A stretch of DNA of 64,000 bases from assembly GCA_020832905.1 (NCBI GenBank), contig JAJHRG010000003.1, forward strand, positions 1 to 64,000. The letters are read 5' to 3'. The DNA is from Thermoproteota archaeon (lineage in GTDB: Archaea > Thermoproteota > Methanomethylicia > Methanomethylicales > Methanomethylicaceae). Positions 35,551 through 44,850 of this stretch are shown piece by piece. Below the pieces are notes generated by a model. The model ran no database searches, had not been told where the DNA came from, and worked only from the letters and a program-made list of their open reading frames with translations. The stretch's first letter is position 1; each line of letters opens with the position of its first letter. The position numbers and the translations under genes are program-made.

Positions 35551-36699
35551 ATGCTTTCTAAAAGAGTATTAAACTTAAAGGAATCTGGAACATTAAAAGC
35601 AATGATTAAAGCTAAAGAGCTTCAAGCAAAAGGTATGAAAGTTATACAACTTGATGTTGGTGAACCAGATTTTCCTACACCAATTAATATTATAAAAGCT
35701 GCTGAAAAAGCCATGGAAGAAGGTTTTACTCACTATACTCCAAGCTTAGGAATTCCAGAATTAAGAGAAGCTATTGCAAATAAGCTTAGAGAAGAAAATA
35801 AAATTGATGTTAGTAAGGATAATATTATTGTTACACCTGGTTCAAAACAAGCTATATTTTATGCAGTTATGGCATTAATTGATGAAGGAGATGAAGTTAT
35901 TATTCCTACTCCTGCATGGTCATCATACATGGAAATTGTTACATTAGCAGGAGGAAAAGTAAAAGAAGTTCCTACAAATAATGATTTTTCACTAAATATT
36001 GAGAAAATTAAAGAAGCAATAACTAAAAGAACAAAATTAATTATAATAAATTCTCCAAATAATCCAACAGGTCATGTAATGGATATTAAAGAAATAAAAG
36101 CATTATGTGATATAGTTTTAGATTCAAATCTATTTGTATTATCAGATGAAATTTATGAGAAATTAGTATATGAAGGTAAGCATATAAGTATTGCTTCTCT
36201 TCCAAATATGGAAGAAAGAACAATTACAATTAATGGATTTTCTAAGACATATGCTATGACTGGATGGAGATTAGGATATGCAGTAGCTCCAAAAAATATA
36301 ATTTCAGCAATGAATAAAATTCAGCAACATACAGCAACTTGTGTTACATCTTTTGCTCAAATAGCTGCTATTGAAGCTTTAAAACCTCATACTCCAATAG
36401 CACCAATGATTGAAGAATTTAAAAGAAGAAGAGATTATATATGTAAAGCTTTAGAAAAATTATCTTTTAAGTTTGTAAAGCCAAAAGGAGCATTTTATGT
36501 ATTTCCTGAAATTCCTATTGATAATATGAATTCTAATGAGTTTTGTGATATATTATTAGAAAAATATGGAGTAAGTGTAACACCAGGAACTGCATTTGGT
36601 AATTATGATAAGCACATAAGAATTTCATATGCTAATTCAATAGAAAATATTGAAGAAGCTATGAAAAGAATTGAAATGTTTATAAATGAAAAAAGATAA
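35551..36699 (+). CDS. Class I aminotransferase, aspartate aminotransferase-like
   Basis: 382 residues, fold-type I PLP enzyme. LDVGEPDFPTP, YTPSLGIPELREAIA, TPGSKQAI, NSPNNPTG, SDEIYEKLVYEG and the PLP lysine in NGFSKTYAMTGWRLGY are all present; a C-terminal RISYANS carries the carboxylate-binding arginine. The motifs match the archaeal/thermophile AspAT-I gamma group. Aspartate is the best guess; broad amino acid range is usual for the family. Confidence 0.88.
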   Translation: MLSKRVLNLKESGTLKAMIKAKELQAKGMKVIQLDVGEPDFPTPINIIKAAEKAMEEGFTHYTPSLGIPELREAIANKLREENKIDVSKDNIIVTPGSKQAIFYAVMALIDEGDEVIIPTPAWSSYMEIVTLAGGKVKEVPTNNDFSLNIEKIKEAITKRTKLIIINSPNNPTGHVMDIKEIKALCDIVLDSNLFVLSDEIYEKLVYEGKHISIASLPNMEERTITINGFSKTYAMTGWRLGYAVAPKNIISAMNKIQQHTATCVTSFAQIAAIEALKPHTPIAPMIEEFKRRRDYICKALEKLSFKFVKPKGAFYVFPEIPIDNMNSNEFCDILLEKYGVSVTPGTAFGNYDKHIRISYANSIENIEEAMKRIEMFINEKR

Positions 36700-36755
36700 A
36701 ATTTTTACTCTATTATTGTTTTCTCTTTTTATTAAATATTTATGAGATGATATAG

Positions 36756-38090
36756 ATGAAATATGATGTTTCAGTTATAGGCTCTGGACCTGCAGGTTAT
36801 GTATGTGCTATAAGATTATCTCAACTTGGAAAAAAAGTAATTTTAATTGAAGAAAAAGAAATTGGAGGAACATGCTTAAATAGAGGATGTATTCCAACAA
36901 AAGCATTAATTCACTTAGCTACATTATTTAAAAGTATTAAAGAAGGAGAGAAGATTGGAATAAATGTTTCTGGAATTTCTATTGATTTTAATAAAGCAAA
37001 AAATTGGATAAATCAAATAGTATTAAAGTTAAGATCTAATCTTGAGTATTTATTAAAATCATATAAAATTGATATTATAAAGGGAAAGGCAATTATAAAT
37101 GAAAAAAATGAATTAATTGTAAATAATAAAAAAATTGAAAGTGAAAATATTGTTATAGCAAGTGGCTCAGAACCATTGTTTATACCACCTATTATTCCTG
37201 ATCATAATAAAATTATTACATCTGATGATATTTTTAATATAAATAATATTCCTAATGATTTAATTATAATAGGAGGAGGAGTAATAGGCATAGAAATGGC
37301 AACTATTTTTTCTTATCTTGGATCAAATGTAACAATTATTGAAATAATGGATCAAATATTACCTGGTTTTCCAAGAGATGTTATTATTCCTGTAGAGAGA
37401 AATCTTAAGAAATCAGGTGTTAACATAAAGTTGAAAGTAAAAACTGAAAAATGTGAATATAATGAAAATAAAATAAAAGTAAAATTAGAAAATGGAGAAA
37501 TTCTTAGTGGAGATTATGTTTTAATAGCAATTGGTAGAAGACCAAATACTAAGAATTTTAGTAATATAAAAGTTGATGAAAAAGGATTTATAAAAGTAAA
37601 TAATAAAATGGAAGTAAATTCTGGTATATATGCTATAGGAGATGTAATAGGTCCTCCTTTACTTGCACATAAAGCTATGGAAGAAGGTTATTATTTAGCA
37701 GAAATAATAGCTGGAATAAGAGAAACAATGCCAAAACTTAATATTCCTTATGTTGTATATTCAGATCCTGAAATTGCTATTATAGGAGAAAAAGAAGGAG
37801 ATATTATTGGAAAATTTCCATTTATTTCATGTGGTAGAGCATGGACTATAGATAAAACTGAAGGATTTTTAAAAATAATTGGAGATAAAAATGGTAAAGT
37901 AATTGGCGCTCAAATAGTTGGAGCTAATGCTTCTGAAATTATTAGTGAAATATCTCTTGCAATTTCTTCATCATTAAAAATTGAAGATATTTGTCATACA
38001 GTTCATCCTCATCCAACATTAAGTGAAGTAGTATTAGAAGCTTCAAGAATCTCATTAAGAAAATCAGTTCATTATAAAAGCTTATATTAA
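36756..38090 (+). CDS. lpdA: Dihydrolipoamide dehydrogenase-like flavoprotein
   Basis: 444 residues. GSGPAGYVCAIRL binds FAD, GGTCLNRGCIPTKAL has the redox disulfide Cys40-Cys45, IIGGGVIGIEMATIF binds NAD, and VHPHPTLSEVV supplies the catalytic His-Glu pair. Those features fit dihydrolipoamide dehydrogenase. No 2-oxoacid dehydrogenase E1/E2, glycine cleavage or lipoylation gene is in the window, so the lipoyl partner is unknown. A Rieske-type protein gene follows after 14 bases and may be a partner. Confidence 0.87.
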   Translation: MKYDVSVIGSGPAGYVCAIRLSQLGKKVILIEEKEIGGTCLNRGCIPTKALIHLATLFKSIKEGEKIGINVSGISIDFNKAKNWINQIVLKLRSNLEYLLKSYKIDIIKGKAIINEKNELIVNNKKIESENIVIASGSEPLFIPPIIPDHNKIITSDDIFNINNIPNDLIIIGGGVIGIEMATIFSYLGSNVTIIEIMDQILPGFPRDVIIPVERNLKKSGVNIKLKVKTEKCEYNENKIKVKLENGEILSGDYVLIAIGRRPNTKNFSNIKVDEKGFIKVNNKMEVNSGIYAIGDVIGPPLLAHKAMEEGYYLAEIIAGIRETMPKLNIPYVVYSDPEIAIIGEKEGDIIGKFPFISCGRAWTIDKTEGFLKIIGDKNGKVIGAQIVGANASEIISEISLAISSSLKIEDICHTVHPHPTLSEVVLEASRISLRKSVHYKSLY

Positions 38091-38104
38091 ATATTTTCAA
38101 TAAT

Positions 38105-38407
38105 ATGAATATGATAAAAATTCCATTAAGTGAAATAAAAGATAAAAAGAAATTAAAATTAAATGATAATGAAATTTTAATTTTAAAAGTAAATAATAAT
38201 TTTTATGTCATAGAAAATAAATGTCCACATGCAGGATGTAGATTATCATATTATGGAAAGATTTTAAGCGAAAGGAAAATAATGTGCACATGTCATGGAG
38301 CAATATTTAGTTTAGAAGATGGAAAAGTAATAGATGGTCCTACTAATAAATCATTAAAAATTTATAAGGTAAAAATAGTTAATGAAGAGCTATTAATAGA
38401 AATTTAG
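38105..38407 (+). CDS. Rieske [2Fe-2S] ferredoxin
   Basis: A 100-residue soluble Rieske domain. Cluster ligands are Cys40-Pro-His42 and Cys61-Thr-Cys-His64, with an 18-residue gap, in CPHAGC and CTCHGAIF. Extra cysteines at 45 and 63 occupy the positions of the Rieske disulfide. It has no membrane anchor or oxygenase domain, so it is a small electron carrier. It follows the dihydrolipoamide dehydrogenase-like gene. ATG 38105 and 38111 are both usable starts. Its stop overlaps the convergent decarboxylase beta-subunit gene by four bases. Confidence 0.88.
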   Translation: MNMIKIPLSEIKDKKKLKLNDNEILILKVNNNFYVIENKCPHAGCRLSYYGKILSERKIMCTCHGAIFSLEDGKVIDGPTNKSLKIYKVKIVNEELLIEI

Positions 38408-39468
38408 GTCATGGAAATAATTATTCCTGCTACAATTGCTGAACCTATTATTCCTGCTACATTTGGTCCCATAGCATACATAAGTAAAAAGTTTTCAGGA
38501 TCTTCTTTTGAAGCTATTTTTTGTACAACTCTAGCAGACATAGGAACTGCAGATACTCCTGCTGCTCCAATAATTGGATTAAATTTTCCCTTTGTCAGTA
38601 TATAGAAAATTTTTCCCATTAATACTCCTCCCATTGTAGCAGTAGTAAAAGCAAAAGCTCCAATTGATATTATCATTATTGTATTTAAATTAAGAAAAGA
38701 TTCAGCTCTCATTGTACTTCCAACACCAAGTCCTAAAAGAATTGTACTAACATCAATTAATTCATTTTGAGCTGCTCTTGATAATCTTTCAGTTACTCCA
38801 CTTTCTCTTATTAAATTTCCAAACATTAATGCACCTACTAATGGTACTGCACTTGGAACTATTATGCCTGATAATATTGTAATTATTATTGGAAATATTA
38901 TTTTTTCATTTTTTGAAACTTCTCTTGTAATTGGAGGCATTTTAACAAGTCTTTCTTTTTTTGTTGTTAATAATTTTATAATTGGAGGTTGTATTAATGG
39001 TACTAGTGCCATATATGAATATGCTGCTACTGCTACAGGTCCTAATAGATGAGGGGCAAGTTTAGAAGCAGTATATATTGTTGTTGGACCATCTGCACTT
39101 CCAATAATTCCAATTGCTCCTGCTTCTTTTATATTAAATCCAATAAGAGTTGCTAAAATCATTGATATAAATATACCTAATTGTGCAGCACCTCCTAATA
39201 AAAAAGATTTTGGATTAGAAATTAAAGGACCAAAATCTGTCATAGCCCCAATACCTATAAAGATTAATATTGGAATAATTCCAGTTTCTAATAAATACTT
39301 ATGTATATAATAGAGAAAACCTCCTATATCTGCAATATTACTCATAGGAATATTTACAAGTATAGCACCAAAGCCAATAGGAATTAAAAGTAGGGGTTCA
39401 TATTCTTTAAATATACCTAAATAAATAAGAATTAAACCAATAATTATCATTATAATATTTTCAATCAT
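38404..39468 (-). CDS. Na+-pump decarboxylase beta subunit
   Basis: About 354 residues, strongly hydrophobic with around ten membrane segments. GFGAILVNIP, GAMTDFGPLISNP, IGIIGSADGPTTIYTASK (with the Na+-site aspartate) and a late GPNVAGIIGSA are signatures of OadB/GcdB/MmdB, the channel that couples decarboxylation of carboxybiotin to Na+ export. The start is the ATG at 39468, right after the biotin-carrier stop; GGTGAA in that gene's last codons is the ribosome binding site. It is the last gene of a gamma-biotin-beta operon. Confidence 0.93.
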   Translation of the reverse strand: MIENIIMIIIGLILIYLGIFKEYEPLLLIPIGFGAILVNIPMSNIADIGGFLYYIHKYLLETGIIPILIFIGIGAMTDFGPLISNPKSFLLGGAAQLGIFISMILATLIGFNIKEAGAIGIIGSADGPTTIYTASKLAPHLLGPVAVAAYSYMALVPLIQPPIIKLLTTKKERLVKMPPITREVSKNEKIIFPIIITILSGIIVPSAVPLVGALMFGNLIRESGVTERLSRAAQNELIDVSTILLGLGVGSTMRAESFLNLNTIMIISIGAFAFTTATMGGVLMGKIFYILTKGKFNPIIGAAGVSAVPMSARVVQKIASKEDPENFLLMYAMGPNVAGIIGSAIVAGIIISMT

Positions 39469-39469
39469 T

Positions 39470-39874
39470 TTATTCACCAATTTTCATTTTTACTAATAAA
39501 TCTCCAATATTAACAAAATCTCCTTCTTTTTTCAATATCTCTTTTATTATTCCATTTTTTGGTGCAACTATTTCATTAAGCATTTTCATAGATTCTATAT
39601 ACAGAATAACATCACCTTTCTTAACAACATCCCCTTCCTTTACAAGAACTGAAGAAATTACTCCTGGAAGTGGTGAATTTATATTAATAATTTCTTCTTT
39701 TAATTCAATATCTTCTACTTCATAATATGCTTCTATTTCCATTTTTGGTTCTTCTAAACCTTCTACTTTTACTTCATATTCCTTTCCATTTACTTTAACT
39801 TTTAATAAATTATTATTAACTTCCTGAACTTCAACTTCTTTTTTTCTATTCTTTATAGTAATTTGAAATTTCAT
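39470..39874 (-). CDS. Biotin carboxyl carrier subunit of Na+-pump decarboxylase
   Basis: 134 residues. A charged N-terminal region of about 60 residues leads to a biotinyl domain beginning NSPLPGVISSV and ending at the C-terminus, with biotin attached to Lys97 in ESMKM and the mirror GDLLVKM repeat. It carries the carboxyl group from the transferase to the beta subunit. The gamma-subunit stop overlaps its start (AAATGA). Confidence 0.93.
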   Translation of the reverse strand: MKFQITIKNRKKEVEVQEVNNNLLKVKVNGKEYEVKVEGLEEPKMEIEAYYEVEDIELKEEIININSPLPGVISSVLVKEGDVVKKGDVILYIESMKMLNEIVAPKNGIIKEILKKEGDFVNIGDLLVKMKIGE

Positions 39875-40044
39875 TTCCTTCTCCTCCTATAGTATAAATA
39901 AATTGCAGTTGCTATGTATGGTAAATCATCTTCTTTACTTAGAAATTTTCCAATAAAATGAAATATTATAGCATATAATGATAATAATGACATTGTTATT
40001 ATCATGCCAATTATAGCAATTGAAATAACATTGAAAACTTCCAT
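39871..40044 (-). CDS. Small gamma subunit of Na+-pump decarboxylase (OadG-like)
   Basis: A 57-codon gene, below common ORF cut-offs. It begins with one membrane segment (ISIAIIGMIITMSLLSLYAIIF), then a short acidic-basic linker, and ends YLYYRRRRK. This is the form of OadG/MmdD subunits, which hold the beta subunit and biotin subunit together. The ATG is at 40044-40042. The TGA overlaps the ATG of the biotin-carrier gene by three bases, and the order gamma-biotin-beta supports the call. Confidence 0.83.
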   Translation of the reverse strand: MEVFNVISIAIIGMIITMSLLSLYAIIFHFIGKFLSKEDDLPYIATAIYLYYRRRRK

Positions 40045-40075
40045 AATATGATTTTATTCATTATGTTATTTAAAT

Positions 40076-42097
40076 TTATATGGGTGCATAGATTTTTGAT
40101 TTTCCATTTTCTTTTCTTACTCTAAATATATAATCTGCAAAACCTTCAAGTTCTCTTTCATGAGAAACAATTATTACTTGATCTAATTTTAATTCTCTTA
40201 TTAAATCACCCATTTTTGCTATTTGCTCTTTACTAAATCCATCAGTTGGCTCATCAAGTATCAAAAGTCCTCCTTCTATTCCTGTTCTTTTTTGAACAAT
40301 TTTATTTAATGCTAATCTAAATGCTAATGCTAAAGCTGTTCTTTCTCCACCACTTAAATTAGATACTTCTTGTTCATATGATTCTTGCATTACAATTGGT
40401 GTAAAATCTTCATCAACCATTACAGTTTTTGTAGGATCATCTACTAAATATGAAAAGAATCTTGAAAATTCATCATTAAATTCTCTATTGGCATTTTTAA
40501 ATATTGTTAATTCTATTTTTTCAAGAGCAGGTATAAAGCATTCCTCAATCCATGTAATATATTCCATTAATCTTTTTCCTTTGTTTACTTTTTCCTTTAT
40601 TTTATTTATTTCTTGTTGAATACTAGATATTTCAAAATCATATTTTTCTATATTTGCTATTGTTTTTGATTTTTCTAATTCCAAATTTCTTCTTTTTTCT
40701 ATTAATTTCTTATATTCACTTTCAATTTTTTCATATTCTTTTTTCTTTATATTATATTCTTCTGCAGCTTTTCTTGATAATTCAATTTTCTCCTTTAACT
40801 CTTCTACTTTTTTTAATAATTCTTTTAATTCTTCTTCATAATTTTTATTTTGCTCATTAATAATTGATAACTGATAGTTTATTTTTTCTAATTCCTTAAT
40901 GTTATCTTCATAGATTTTTGCTTCTTTTCTCATTTCTTTTAATCTTTTTATTTCATCTTCAATTACTATTTTTTTATTTTCAATTTCTTTTACTTCTTTT
41001 TTTAATGCTTCTACTTTTGATAAGAATATAGGATTATCTACACTTTGATTACATGTTGGACAAATTTTTTTCTGAATTAAAATTAAGTAATTTTGTAATA
41101 ATTGTTGCTTTCTTGTATATTCCTCATATATTTTATCTCTTTCTTTTTCTATTTTTTCTAAAATTTCATCAATTTCTTCTAATAATTTTTCTGGCTTTTT
41201 TAAAACTATATTATTTTTCTGTTTTTCTAGTCTTTCTTTTTCTATTTTATTTCTTGATAATTGTAAATTTAGAAAGTTTATTCTCTTATTATATTCATCA
41301 AAACTTTTTCTAAGTTCTTCTTCCTTCTTTAATTCTCCCATTAATCTTTCTAATTCTTCTATTAATTTCTTTAATTCTACTTCGTACTTAGTAATTTCAT
41401 TATTAATATCAATAAGAACTTTTTCAATTTCCTTTAATTTATTTAATTCTTCATTTTTCTTTTTCTCATTTTCCTTTATTTTTTCCTCAAGTTTTGGTAA
41501 ATTTACTTCTTCTTTAAGATAGATATTTGCATATGTTCTTAATTCCTTTGCTACTAAACTTGCATTATCTCTTGCAATTTTATATTCTTCAAGTCTTAAT
41601 GCTTTTCTTATTGTTTGAAGTCTTTCCTCACTAGGCTTATTTAGAATTTCTTTCATTTCTTCCTGAGGTGTATATATAGCATATCTAAATATGATACTTT
41701 TTGCTTTTGGATCAATAGGCTCATTATATCCAAGAATTTCTAATATTTTTTCTTTCATTTCCTTTGGTGATAATAAATATCTTTTTCCATTAATTTCTAT
41801 CCAACAATTTTCTTGTCTTATATTCTTTTTTGTTACTCTTACTAAAGATCTATGAACTTTTACTTTATTTCCTCTTACTTCAAATTCAAGCTCAACTTCT
41901 CCTTCATTTTTTCCAAGAGATAATAAGCTAGTAGCTTTTTCATTACCAAGACCAAAAAGTGCAAATTCAGTAGCAAGTAATATAGTAGATTTTCCAGAAC
42001 CAATATCTCCTTCAAATAGTATTACTCCATTTGGAAAATAAATTTCTCCTTGATCATAACTTCTTATATTTCTTAATTTTAATCTTCTTAAAATCAT
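40076..42097 (-). CDS. rad50: Rad50 ATPase of the Mre11-Rad50 complex
   Basis: 673 residues, an SMC-like ATPase with Walker A GDIGSGKST at 30-38, a zinc hook CPTC at 346-349, signature LSGGERTALALAF and Walker B LLILDEPTDGF near the end. The coiled-coil arms on each side of the hook are about 160-180 residues, shorter than in Pyrococcus-type Rad50 (about 880 residues in all). It bridges DNA ends and controls Mre11. The start follows the mre11 stop by two bases, with GAGGGAT as ribosome binding site. It closes the nurA-herA-mre11-rad50 operon. Confidence 0.95.
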   Translation of the reverse strand: MILRRLKLRNIRSYDQGEIYFPNGVILFEGDIGSGKSTILLATEFALFGLGNEKATSLLSLGKNEGEVELEFEVRGNKVKVHRSLVRVTKKNIRQENCWIEINGKRYLLSPKEMKEKILEILGYNEPIDPKAKSIIFRYAIYTPQEEMKEILNKPSEERLQTIRKALRLEEYKIARDNASLVAKELRTYANIYLKEEVNLPKLEEKIKENEKKKNEELNKLKEIEKVLIDINNEITKYEVELKKLIEELERLMGELKKEEELRKSFDEYNKRINFLNLQLSRNKIEKERLEKQKNNIVLKKPEKLLEEIDEILEKIEKERDKIYEEYTRKQQLLQNYLILIQKKICPTCNQSVDNPIFLSKVEALKKEVKEIENKKIVIEDEIKRLKEMRKEAKIYEDNIKELEKINYQLSIINEQNKNYEEELKELLKKVEELKEKIELSRKAAEEYNIKKKEYEKIESEYKKLIEKRRNLELEKSKTIANIEKYDFEISSIQQEINKIKEKVNKGKRLMEYITWIEECFIPALEKIELTIFKNANREFNDEFSRFFSYLVDDPTKTVMVDEDFTPIVMQESYEQEVSNLSGGERTALALAFRLALNKIVQKRTGIEGGLLILDEPTDGFSKEQIAKMGDLIRELKLDQVIIVSHERELEGFADYIFRVRKENGKSKIYAPI

Positions 42098-42099
42098 TT

Positions 42100-43317
42100 T
42101 TATCCCTCAATTAGATCTTTAATTCCTAAAACTTCTATTGCAGCTTCTTTTATTCTCTTTTCATAACTTGATGATACTTCTCCTTCTTTCTTTTGAACTT
42201 TTAATTGATTAAATAATGCTTTTGGTAATTCTAATGATAGAAGTTTTTTCTCATTAAATTTCTTTCCTTTTAATACTTCCATAAAGATTTCTTCTTCTAC
42301 TTTTTCTGAATTACTATCTTTTGAAATTATTATTTCAAATTCTTTAGATCTTAATTGACTTCTATTTAAATGTAAGTAAATTGCTCCTCTTTTCATTATT
42401 TCACTTTTTATATATGAAAAATCAATATCACTTGTTTTTCCTCTTATAAGCTCACCATAGACTTTTAATACAATAACTTTATTCTTCACATCAGTTTTTT
42501 CAATAAACTCTTTAAGTAAATTATTAACTTCAAATGCTGATCTTCCTGTTACATTTATTTCTTTATATATACCTTCAAATGGTGTTAAATCAATAAACTT
42601 AGGCTTTCCATTTTCAACTATATAAAATCCTCTTCTTTCTCCTTTTACTGTATTTTCTAGATCTACTCCCCATCCAGTAAAAAGAGGACCAGGATAGAAT
42701 ATTTTTCCATATTCTATTCTTCTATGCATATGTCCTCCTGCATAATAATCAAATCCACTTGGTAAATCTGTAGAAGATATTCCTTCATAATGTTCTCCTT
42801 TTCTTTTTAATTCATCTATTGCTGTATGAAACATAAATATTTTATATCCTTTTAATGATGATAAGTATTCTCTATCTAAAATTTTGAATACTTCTCTTTC
42901 TAATGATAATTTTCTTGCAGATATTCCTGTTATTACAGCATTACTTCTCTCATCAACTATTACTTCAGGTCTAAATAATCCTCCTTCAATTTTTCCTCTT
43001 CCTACTCTTGTAATTATACCAACTTCCTCAAGTATATCTACTATTGATACAGCATTAGGAGAATAATCATGACTTCCATAAACTACATAAATTTTTATTT
43101 TATTTTCAATTACTTTTTTCATTATTCTTACTACTTCTTTTACTAGAGAAAGATCTGGAATATTTACATGAAATAAATCTCCAGAAATTAGTATAAAATC
43201 AACATTTTCTTTAATACATATTTCAAAAGCTTTTCTTAAGGTATTAATTTCTAATTCTCTAAGTTTTGGATCTGAAGTAGCTCCTAAATGTATATCCGCC
43301 ATATGAGCAAACTTCAT
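42100..43317 (-). CDS. mre11: Mre11 nuclease
   Basis: 405 residues. Phosphoesterase motifs are HMADIHLGA (Asp8, His10), ISGDLFH, VYGSHDYS and AGGHMHRR for the two-manganese site. The second half holds the capping domain and Rad50-binding helices. It is a 3'-5' exonuclease and endonuclease on DNA ends, working with Rad50, HerA and NurA in resection. Ten bases separate it from herA. Confidence 0.95.
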   Translation of the reverse strand: MKFAHMADIHLGATSDPKLRELEINTLRKAFEICIKENVDFILISGDLFHVNIPDLSLVKEVVRIMKKVIENKIKIYVVYGSHDYSPNAVSIVDILEEVGIITRVGRGKIEGGLFRPEVIVDERSNAVITGISARKLSLEREVFKILDREYLSSLKGYKIFMFHTAIDELKRKGEHYEGISSTDLPSGFDYYAGGHMHRRIEYGKIFYPGPLFTGWGVDLENTVKGERRGFYIVENGKPKFIDLTPFEGIYKEINVTGRSAFEVNNLLKEFIEKTDVKNKVIVLKVYGELIRGKTSDIDFSYIKSEIMKRGAIYLHLNRSQLRSKEFEIIISKDSNSEKVEEEIFMEVLKGKKFNEKKLLSLELPKALFNQLKVQKKEGEVSSSYEKRIKEAAIEVLGIKDLIEG

Positions 43318-43326
43318 CTTCTCAAC

Positions 43327-44850
43327 CTAGAATATAACAATTTCAGATTTTTCTTTTTCACTTTTTGCAATATCATCAAATAAAGGTGTATAAATTGGAA
43401 CTGGGAATTTTGTAAATATTGAGCTTACAATACTTTCTCCTTTTTCTAATCCTGCAATTATATAATCATAATCAGATAAATCTTGAGGAGAATTTTCTAT
43501 TAATTTTGATCTTTCTTTCTTCATTTCATTTCCCATTATTATTTTAGTTCCAATATTTGCTAAAATCTCATCAGGTATTACAGATACCATTTGTGTTACT
43601 GCTATTAGTCCAATCTTAAATTTTCTTCCTTCTCTTGCAATTCTTCCAAATATATTTTTATCATAGAGTTCTCCTAATATTCTTGGAGCTTCCTCAAGAA
43701 CTACACCAATTTGTACTTTATCTTTTAATATTCCTTGATCTTTATAGTTTTCATATCTTTTGAAAACTTCTCTCATTACTGCACTCATTATTATTAGTCC
43801 AGTTTCATCTGGAATTGATGATCCATCAATTATAACAATTTTTCCATTTTCAAGAGCATTTGCAATATCAATTATTGTTCTTTCTCCAATTTTTTCAAAA
43901 TTAAAAATTTCATCTTCACAATATGGTTCTCCAGTATCTGATATTCTTATTCTAAATAAATTTCCAATTTTTCTTCTTAATGATCTTAAAGTAGATTGTG
44001 CTATATTACTAATATCTCTACGCATAAGCTCTCTTATCCAATTTTCTTTGAAATTTCTTTTATAGATACTAATAGCTTCTTTTTGAGCTTCTGAAAGTTC
44101 AATTATTCCAAAGAGATCTTCAGGATCAATAGCAGTTAGACTTACTTTTAGTTTTTTATGACCTGGAGGAGGATTTTTAGAGTAATAAACTAAGTACTTA
44201 TCTGCATTTGGATGATCTTTAAGACCTTTATTACTTCCTACACCAAAGTATTCATTATGAATATCAAGTAGTAAAATTCCAAATTTTCCATGATTCATTA
44301 TTTCCCAAAGCATTACTTTAACTAAATTTGATTTTCCTCTTCCAGTTTGAGCAGCTATTATAGTATGATGAGAAATCATTTCTTCTCCATTCATATAGTA
44401 ATTAAAATCTAATACTCTTCCTCCACTTCTTATTTTTCCTAAAAATATTTTTGTTTCAGGTTCTTTTATAAATGATAAATCTTCTTTTTCTATTTTTCTT
44501 ACAGTAGAGAATAGCTTTGGTATAGATTTTGGACTTCTATATTTTCCATTATAAATTTCTATTAGTGGTTTTAAGTAAATTTTACGAAATATTCTCAAAT
44601 CATCATTAGGAAATTCTAATTTTGGATTTGTTCCTTCAATAATTGTTCCTGCACTTGTATATAATCTTCCATGTTCTAAAAGAACTCCATATTCAATATT
44701 ATAAACCATACATATATATTTTCTTTTTTCATCATCTACAACTACAAGTTCTCCTAATTCTAAATCTGCACTTTTTCTTTCTCTCATTATTAAGTATTTA
44801 CTATTTCCTTCAACAATTGAACCAACTATTGTCATATCAACCCAACTCAT
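43327..44850 (-). CDS. herA: HerA hexameric DNA translocase
   Basis: 507 residues. An N-terminal HAS-barrel (residues ~5-140) precedes an FtsK/VirB4-like ATPase with Walker A AAQTGRGKSN and Walker B GVVLEEAPRIL. A sensor VTQMVSVIPDEIL and an arginine-rich C-terminus follow. HerA pumps DNA into NurA during end resection. It overlaps the end of nurA by 14 bases. An ATG at 44835 (Met6), just after the nurA stop, is an alternative start. Confidence 0.94.
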   Translation of the reverse strand: MSWVDMTIVGSIVEGNSKYLIMRERKSADLELGELVVVDDEKRKYICMVYNIEYGVLLEHGRLYTSAGTIIEGTNPKLEFPNDDLRIFRKIYLKPLIEIYNGKYRSPKSIPKLFSTVRKIEKEDLSFIKEPETKIFLGKIRSGGRVLDFNYYMNGEEMISHHTIIAAQTGRGKSNLVKVMLWEIMNHGKFGILLLDIHNEYFGVGSNKGLKDHPNADKYLVYYSKNPPPGHKKLKVSLTAIDPEDLFGIIELSEAQKEAISIYKRNFKENWIRELMRRDISNIAQSTLRSLRRKIGNLFRIRISDTGEPYCEDEIFNFEKIGERTIIDIANALENGKIVIIDGSSIPDETGLIIMSAVMREVFKRYENYKDQGILKDKVQIGVVLEEAPRILGELYDKNIFGRIAREGRKFKIGLIAVTQMVSVIPDEILANIGTKIIMGNEMKKERSKLIENSPQDLSDYDYIIAGLEKGESIVSSIFTKFPVPIYTPLFDDIAKSEKEKSEIVIF

